Positions 33,876-39,717 of a stretch of DNA of 39,717 nt are shown one piece after another. The notes beneath the pieces are model-generated. The model was not told the origin of the DNA, made no database searches, and was given only the letters and a program-made list of their open reading frames with translations. The stretch is from Verrucomicrobiales bacterium (GTDB lineage Bacteria > Verrucomicrobiota > Verrucomicrobiia > Limisphaerales > UBA9464). How positions within the stretch are numbered: the first letter of the stretch is position 1; the number at the start of each line of letters is the position of its first letter. The stretch spans positions 1-39,717 of the forward strand of contig SXSK01000271.1 in NCBI GenBank assembly GCA_005793375.1. Direction: 5' to 3'. The position numbers and the translations under genes were made by a program.

Positions 33876-35519
33876 ATGAACCGAACACGAACCATAATTT
33901 CGTTGGTTGGATTCCTCGCCACCGCAGTCTGGTTGCTGGTGCCGGATATCAAAACCAGCCCGGCGGTGCTCTGGCCTAGCGTGCTGGCGGTGGGGCTGGC
34001 GTTTGTCACTCGGGACATTTATCTATCGCTCTTTCTCGGGGCGTTCAGCGGCTCGTTGCTGTTGCACGGCGGGAATCCGTGGACTGCGTTTGACGACCTG
34101 CTCATCAACCGCCTGATTCCGTCGCTGACAGATCGCTGGAATATCAGCGTCTTGATCTTTACGCTCCTCATGGGTGGATTTGCCGAGGTATTGACGCGCA
34201 ACGGTGGTATGACAGCACTTTCCTCGAGGGTCATGGGGCAATCGAGAAGTCCTCGTCGTGCGGGGCTTGGGGCATATCTCATGGGATGGCTCGTATTCTT
34301 CGACGGTTTGGCGAGTTCGGTGCTGGTCGGAAAGACCATGCGTCCCATCGCCGATCGAGCCGGGCTCTCTCGCGAGAAGCTAGCATTCATTGTGGATTCC
34401 ACATCGGCACCCGTTGCTGGGCTCTCCTTGCTCTCGACGTGGGTGGCTTACGAGATGTCGGTCATTCGTCAGGGTCTTACGAATACTGGGGATCCGACGC
34501 TAGTGGACGCCGTTGCTCCGTTTTCATGGCTCGTGTTGAGCCTGCCGTTCCGATTTTACAACTGGTTCATGCTGCTTCTGGTGTTCCTGCTGATCTGGCT
34601 GATGCGCGACTGGGGATCGATGCGCGCTGCGGAACGGTTCAGTCGTTTGGCTCCGCGCTCGGAAACGAGCTCGAGTGAGACCTCGGTCACGGGATCTCAT
34701 GCCGCGTTAGCGCTGGTGCCGTTAGCGGTGTTGGTCGTTGGGGTTTTTGGAGGATTGTACATCGGCGGTGGTGGCCTGGAACGAGCCTTCAGTTTTCAGA
34801 ATCTTGTGGAGGCGATGGGCAAAGCGGACGCGGCAGCGGTATTCGTTTTGGCCACAGCGCTGGCTTCGGCAGTCGCACTGGGCGTCACCGCGGTGTGGCA
34901 CGGGGCGGTGCCAAGCCCGTTGGCCCGTGAGAGTGGAACCCAGACTTTTCTGCAGGGCATGCAACAGATGTTTCTTCCGACGCTGATTCTAGTCTTCGCT
35001 TGGATGCTGAACAGCGTTATCAAGGAACTCGGCGCGGCGAGTTATCTAGTTTCCTTGCTGGGGGATCGGTTGCCCGCGGCGTGGCTGCCGGCCCTCGTGT
35101 TCTTGCTGGCGTCGGTGATTTCGTTCAGTACGGGCACTTCTTGGGGTACCATGGCGATTGTCATGCCGCTGGCCATTCCCTTGGCGGTAAAGCTGACCGC
35201 GTTTCATGCCGGTATGACTGAGGGCCCGATTCTCGTGGCGACGGTGGGTGCTGTGTTGGCAGGGGCGGTTTTTGGCGACCATTGCTCCCCGATCAGCGAC
35301 ACGACCATTGTGTCCGCTTTCAGCAGCGATTGTGAGGTGATGGCCCACGTCCGGACGCAGTTGCCTTATGCGATCACCGCCGCGTTGATAGCCACGCTTG
35401 TGGGTTATCTTCCGGCCGGCTATGGAATCGCACCCGGTTGGTTGCTAGCGGCTGGTGGCGTGATTTGCTGGTTACTCGTGCGTTATCGAGGCAAAACTGT
35501 GGAGGAATCGCCTCGGTAA
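33876..35519 (+). CDS. Na+/H+ antiporter NhaC family membrane protein
   Basis: ATG at 33876 (ORF opens at 33840); about 12 hydrophobic segments; GLGAYLMGWLVFFDGLASSVLVGKTMRPIADRAGLSREKLAFIVDSTSAPVAGLSLLSTWVAYE; SFSTGTSWGTMAIVMPLAIPL; GAVFGDHCSPISDTTIVSAFSS. Confidence 0.9.
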   Translation: MNRTRTIISLVGFLATAVWLLVPDIKTSPAVLWPSVLAVGLAFVTRDIYLSLFLGAFSGSLLLHGGNPWTAFDDLLINRLIPSLTDRWNISVLIFTLLMGGFAEVLTRNGGMTALSSRVMGQSRSPRRAGLGAYLMGWLVFFDGLASSVLVGKTMRPIADRAGLSREKLAFIVDSTSAPVAGLSLLSTWVAYEMSVIRQGLTNTGDPTLVDAVAPFSWLVLSLPFRFYNWFMLLLVFLLIWLMRDWGSMRAAERFSRLAPRSETSSSETSVTGSHAALALVPLAVLVVGVFGGLYIGGGGLERAFSFQNLVEAMGKADAAAVFVLATALASAVALGVTAVWHGAVPSPLARESGTQTFLQGMQQMFLPTLILVFAWMLNSVIKELGAASYLVSLLGDRLPAAWLPALVFLLASVISFSTGTSWGTMAIVMPLAIPLAVKLTAFHAGMTEGPILVATVGAVLAGAVFGDHCSPISDTTIVSAFSSDCEVMAHVRTQLPYAITAALIATLVGYLPAGYGIAPGWLLAAGGVICWLLVRYRGKTVEESPR

Positions 35520-35566
35520 ACGATCTGATCCAGTCGCTGTGAGTCCCGCTGCTGGTTTGAAATCGT

Positions 35567-37105
35567 ATGAAGAATACTTCAATTAGACGGGAATATTTCT
35601 GGAAGCATCTGCTAGAGCAGGCTTCGGATGCCCACTTTTTCGAGGCCAACGCGGACGTGTTTTCGCGCCGAGGCATGCTTCAGAAGTGTTTTAACGGCAT
35701 GGGGACACTGGGCTTGGCGGCAGCATTGACTCCGACAGCGACGGCCGGCGAAATGATTCAGAAAGAAGGTAGGCCACTTTTCCCCAAAGCTGGACATCGT
35801 CCGGCGACAGCCAAGAGTGTGATTCACCTATGGATGAATGGCGCGCCCTCCCAGGTGGACACATTTGATCCCAAGCCGGCATTGGAACGTCATGCCGGCA
35901 AGCGTCCCGAAACCACCGTCCAATTGACTACAGAAAATGTCACTGGGGGTCTCATGCCATCGCCCTTCCGGTTTTCGAAACACGGCCAGGCTGGGATTGA
36001 TGTGAGTGATCTGTTTCCCGAGGTAGCCCGGTTTGCCGATGACTTGTGCGTGATTCGGTCCATGCAGACCGATGTGCCGGTGCATGAATCTTCCAACTGG
36101 ATGATGTTTACGGGCAGCATCCAACCGAATCGGCCGTCATACGGCTCCTGGATGCTTTATGGGCTAGGGAGCGTGAATGAGAGCCTTCCAGGATTTGTGG
36201 TGCTGGGAGAACCAGGGCAGCCGGTTAATGGCCCATCCAATTGGAGTAGCCGATTCCTTCCGGGTATTTATCAAGGTTGCCAGATTGCCTTGCCCAAGGA
36301 TTACAGCTCACACGATGTGATTCCATTTCTTCAGAACTCACAGCTGACACCTGCCACGCAACGTCGGGAGCTCGATTTGATTCAGCGCTTGAATGCAATG
36401 CACCAGGAACGTCGGGGTGCTGAGAGCGCGATGAATGCCCGTATCCAGTCCTTGGAAATGGCATTTAGCATGGAGAGCTCCGCGGCGGAGGCCTTTGATA
36501 TACGTCAAGAGTCTGAGGCCACATTCGCGGCCTATGGCTTGACCGGGCCTGAGGCGGATTTGGTGGCCACCAGTTCGGATGGGGGGTTCAAACGATCCAC
36601 TTATGCTCGCAATTGTCTGCTGGCGCGGCGACTGGTGGAACGTGGGGTGCGTGTTGTGCAGATCTATTGCGGCAAAAGTCAACCGTGGGATCATCACGAC
36701 AAGAACAGTGAATCCCATCGAAATCATGCCCGTGTCGTTGATCGTCCCATTGCGGCGCTGCTAGGCGACCTGAAACAGCGTGGACTCCTTGATGAGACGT
36801 TAGTGTTGTGGGGCGGCGAGTTCGGTCGGACTCCGACCTCCCAAGGCAATGATGGACGCGATCACAACCATCATGGGTTCACGGTTTGGATGGCTGGGGG
36901 CGGCGTTCGGGGTGGGACCATTTATGGGGCCACGGACGAGTTCGGCTTCAAAGCGGTGGAGAATCCCGTTCATGTGCATGACTTGCACGCCACCATGCTC
37001 CATCTCATGGGGTTGGATCACGAGAAGCTTACTTATCGGTACAGCGGCCGTGATTTTCGGCTGACCGATATTAATGGGCGTGTTGTGAATGAGGTGATCG
37101 CATGA
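35567..37105 (+). CDS. DUF1501 domain-containing protein
   Basis: 512 aa; FSRRGMLQKCFNGMGTLGLAAAL (Tat-like), AKSVIHLWMNGAPSQVDTFDPKPAL, WGGEFGRTPTSQGNDGRDHNHHGFTVWMAGGGVRGGTIYGATDEFG. Confidence 0.93.
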   Translation: MKNTSIRREYFWKHLLEQASDAHFFEANADVFSRRGMLQKCFNGMGTLGLAAALTPTATAGEMIQKEGRPLFPKAGHRPATAKSVIHLWMNGAPSQVDTFDPKPALERHAGKRPETTVQLTTENVTGGLMPSPFRFSKHGQAGIDVSDLFPEVARFADDLCVIRSMQTDVPVHESSNWMMFTGSIQPNRPSYGSWMLYGLGSVNESLPGFVVLGEPGQPVNGPSNWSSRFLPGIYQGCQIALPKDYSSHDVIPFLQNSQLTPATQRRELDLIQRLNAMHQERRGAESAMNARIQSLEMAFSMESSAAEAFDIRQESEATFAAYGLTGPEADLVATSSDGGFKRSTYARNCLLARRLVERGVRVVQIYCGKSQPWDHHDKNSESHRNHARVVDRPIAALLGDLKQRGLLDETLVLWGGEFGRTPTSQGNDGRDHNHHGFTVWMAGGGVRGGTIYGATDEFGFKAVENPVHVHDLHATMLHLMGLDHEKLTYRYSGRDFRLTDINGRVVNEVIA

Positions 37106-39573
37106 AGCGGGTCCTCCTTTTCTGGATCTCCCTGATAGGAATCGGCGCCGCGGACGACGCGGTAAAAATCCCAACCCAACAAACCGTTCAATTGGGTGTG
37201 GAGGTTCCACTGTGGGCGTTTCAACCGCCAAGGCTTCACGCGTTACCAGTTGTTTCAGCGACTCACTGGCCGAAGCGTGCGTTGGATTATTTTGTGCTGG
37301 CGGCTCAGGATAAGCGGAAACTCCGCCCGGTCCGTGCCGCTACCAAGGCTGAATGGATCCGTCGAGCCACCTTCGATTTGATCGGTCTGCCGCCAACTCC
37401 CGGAGAGTGCGAGGCGTTTGAGAGGGATACCGGTTCGGATGGGTTCGCCAAGGTCATTGATCGCTTATTGGAGTCGCCCCACTACGGGGAGCGTTGGGGC
37501 CGATACTGGCTGGACATCGCACGTTACGCAGATGATCAAGGCAACTCTTTTCTGACGCCGACTCCGTCCGCTTATCTGTATCGTGATTGGGTGGTGGAGG
37601 CTCTCAATCAGGATATGCCGTACGACGAATTTGTGCGATTACAGATTGCCGGCGACGAGGTTCCTGGCCCGGCTGTGGATTATGTGAAGCGACTGGCTGG
37701 GCTCGGTTTCCAAGGCCTCGGACCTCAATTTCGCAAAGGCGCTGCCGGTGAAGCCAAGGCCAAGGCGGATGAATTGGAAGATCGAGTGGACACCCTGACG
37801 CGTGGAATCCTGGGTCTGACGGTCTCGTGTGCGCGGTGTCATGACCACAAGTTTGATCCGATTCCTACCCGGGACTATTACTCGTTGGCAGCTGCGTACA
37901 ACGGCGCGGAGTGGTCCAGTCGCATGCTGGCCGCTCCCGAGATCGTTGAAACCCACAAGAAATGGGGGGAGCAAGTTGAGCAGAAGAAGGCTGCTTTGAC
38001 AGCATGGTCCGAAGCTCAGGCGCGTCAACTGGGACGAATGGCGTTGAGCAAGACCGATATCTACGCCTTGGCTGCGGTAAAGGTATTGGTCCTTCGGCAT
38101 CAAAAAGTGCCCGTCGATATCACTGCGTTGGCCAAGCAGGAGGACCTGGAAGTCTACTTCCTCAAACGCTGGGTGGAGATCCTCGATAAACCTGGGGATG
38201 AGCCGATTCTGAGGCCGTTGCGTGAGAGTGCCAAGAAATCGAACGGGTCTGGCATCACCATCACGTCCCATGAGCTGCGCCTACAGGGTGAATCTCTCAA
38301 GAACCTTGCCATGGCTGCGCTCGCTGCACTGACCGTCAGCGAGGAGGTCCCAAGTGGTCCGTCAAAGAAGGCACCGGCACTTCCACCGGACCATGACAAA
38401 CTCCTCAAAACACTTTGGAAGGACCCTAAAGGGCCATTCTTTGTTTCCGAAAGCGATCGGGCGGGTTTGTTGGATGAAATCCAGAAGCAACATTTCGCCA
38501 GGCTTCAAAGTGACTTGGATGCCCTGTCAAAAACCCCGCCACCATCCGGTCCCCTGATGCCCAGCTTGCAGGGTGGGGGACAGGCTATGAAAGTGTTCGT
38601 GCGAGGTAATCCTGAAAAACTAGGTGAGGAGGCGCCGCCGGGTTTTTTACGGGTGCTAAACCAAACCGGCGATTCGTCCAATGGAAGACCGTTCACCCGA
38701 TTGAATCTCGCCAACGCGTTAGTGAGCCGAGAAAATCCATTGACGGCCCGAGTCTTAGTGAATCGCGTATGGCACCATCATTTTGGGCGTGGGATCGTCC
38801 CGACACTGAGTAATTTTGGAAGACTGGGCGCCCCACCCACTCACCCGGAACTACTGGACACCTTGGCGGTGCAGTTCATGGAGCATGGTTGGTCGATCAA
38901 ATGGTTGCATCGTGAAATCATGCTTTCGGCTACTTACCAACTCAGCAGTGTCCAAGACGCCAGCAACATCGCTTCAGATCCTGGCAATGAGTATCTCTGG
39001 CGCATGACGCCCCGGCGCCTGGATTTCGAAGCGTGGCGCGATGCGTTGCTCAGCGTTGCGGGCCGCTTGGATGCCCAGGTAGGAGGCCCTTCCATCGACC
39101 AAACCACACCTGGAATCAAGGAGGTTCCCGGCTTCAATTTCTTTACCCGCTTGAATGGGTTTGAGGCGGACAATCCTGAGGGACGGCGGCGTACACTCTA
39201 CACGGTGATCAGCCGTTACTATCCCAACCCCACGCTGACACTCTTCGATTTTCCCGAACCCAACGTCACGAGCGATCAACGCAACGCCACCACGATACCT
39301 CAGCAACAGTTATTCGTGCTCAACAGCCCGTTTATCATGGAACTGAGTCGGGGGTTCGCGAAACGGCTCGAAGCGGGGGCTGCAAACGTGGAAGCGAGGC
39401 TCCAGTTGGGATGGAAACTCGCCTACGGACGGCCTCCGACCATGAATGAACTATCCCTGGCGCTGGAATTTATTGAAGCCCCATCTAGCTCCTCTGCTGG
39501 GGATCGTTTGAATCGTTGGGAGCAGTTGGCCCATGCATTGCTGGCCAGTAATGAGCTTCTGTTCCTGCCGTGA
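37102..39573 (+). CDS. DUF1549 / DUF1553 domain-containing (planctomycete cytochrome-c-associated) protein
   Basis: 823 aa; AEWIRRATFDLIGLPPTPGE, CxxCH in LTVSCARCHDHKFDPIPTRDYY, NPLTARVLVNRVWHHHFGRGIVPTLSNFGRLGAPPTHPELLD, DQRNATTIPQQQLFVLNSPF; ATGA overlap with the DUF1501 gene. Confidence 0.93.
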   Translation: MKRVLLFWISLIGIGAADDAVKIPTQQTVQLGVEVPLWAFQPPRLHALPVVSATHWPKRALDYFVLAAQDKRKLRPVRAATKAEWIRRATFDLIGLPPTPGECEAFERDTGSDGFAKVIDRLLESPHYGERWGRYWLDIARYADDQGNSFLTPTPSAYLYRDWVVEALNQDMPYDEFVRLQIAGDEVPGPAVDYVKRLAGLGFQGLGPQFRKGAAGEAKAKADELEDRVDTLTRGILGLTVSCARCHDHKFDPIPTRDYYSLAAAYNGAEWSSRMLAAPEIVETHKKWGEQVEQKKAALTAWSEAQARQLGRMALSKTDIYALAAVKVLVLRHQKVPVDITALAKQEDLEVYFLKRWVEILDKPGDEPILRPLRESAKKSNGSGITITSHELRLQGESLKNLAMAALAALTVSEEVPSGPSKKAPALPPDHDKLLKTLWKDPKGPFFVSESDRAGLLDEIQKQHFARLQSDLDALSKTPPPSGPLMPSLQGGGQAMKVFVRGNPEKLGEEAPPGFLRVLNQTGDSSNGRPFTRLNLANALVSRENPLTARVLVNRVWHHHFGRGIVPTLSNFGRLGAPPTHPELLDTLAVQFMEHGWSIKWLHREIMLSATYQLSSVQDASNIASDPGNEYLWRMTPRRLDFEAWRDALLSVAGRLDAQVGGPSIDQTTPGIKEVPGFNFFTRLNGFEADNPEGRRRTLYTVISRYYPNPTLTLFDFPEPNVTSDQRNATTIPQQQLFVLNSPFIMELSRGFAKRLEAGAANVEARLQLGWKLAYGRPPTMNELSLALEFIEAPSSSSAGDRLNRWEQLAHALLASNELLFLP

Positions 39574-39717
39574 TTTAAGTTGAACCCGGCAGTGTTGGGA
39601 CCAAGATTTCTGCGGTTGGTCTTAGCACTACAGCGACAGTTCACTTAAAGTTTGGAAGATGAAGGGGAAAAGCGCCGTTCTTGGCGCGACGGCTGGAAAG
39701 CTGTCGATCGCACCCGA

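Noticed and set aside
1-39717. tRNA/rRNA genes, CRISPR arrays, transposases or phage genes
   Set aside because: No T-arm-like tRNA structure, direct-repeat/spacer pattern, transposase motif or flanking terminal repeats were recognised by eye; a computational scan would be needed to exclude small RNAs.

Overview
The window looks like ordinary chromosome from a Verrucomicrobia/Planctomycetes-type bacterium. Supporting signs are a DUF1501 + DUF1549/DUF1553 gene pair, a PEP-CTERM protein, a Tat-exported Gfo/Idh/MocA oxidoreductase, PQQ-like and S9 proteins, and secreted Ig-like repeat proteins. The main item is a complete-looking Pup(UBact)-proteasome operon on the minus strand (about 25.6 to 20.5 kb). 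Its order is Mpa/ARC ATPase -> Dop -> Pup-like modifier ending in ...RTGQ -> PrcB -> PrcA, and no pafA ligase gene lies in the locus or elsewhere in the window. The Mpa homologue ends in ...TEKSGII rather than the GQYL-type docking tail of actinobacterial ATPases, and PrcB has Ala rather than Gly before its predicted catalytic Thr. Other items are an ECF sigma / small membrane protein / two Spy-CpxP-like protein operon resembling a Cnr-type envelope or metal sensing module, a stand-alone OvoA-C-terminal-type methyltransferase, a RimO with large insertions, a PocR-AraC regulator next to a 1-Cys peroxiredoxin, and a possible degenerate gene region at 28.2-29.0 kb. No tRNA, rRNA, CRISPR array or transposase was recognised. 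All assignments come from reading motifs in the translations; no database search was run.
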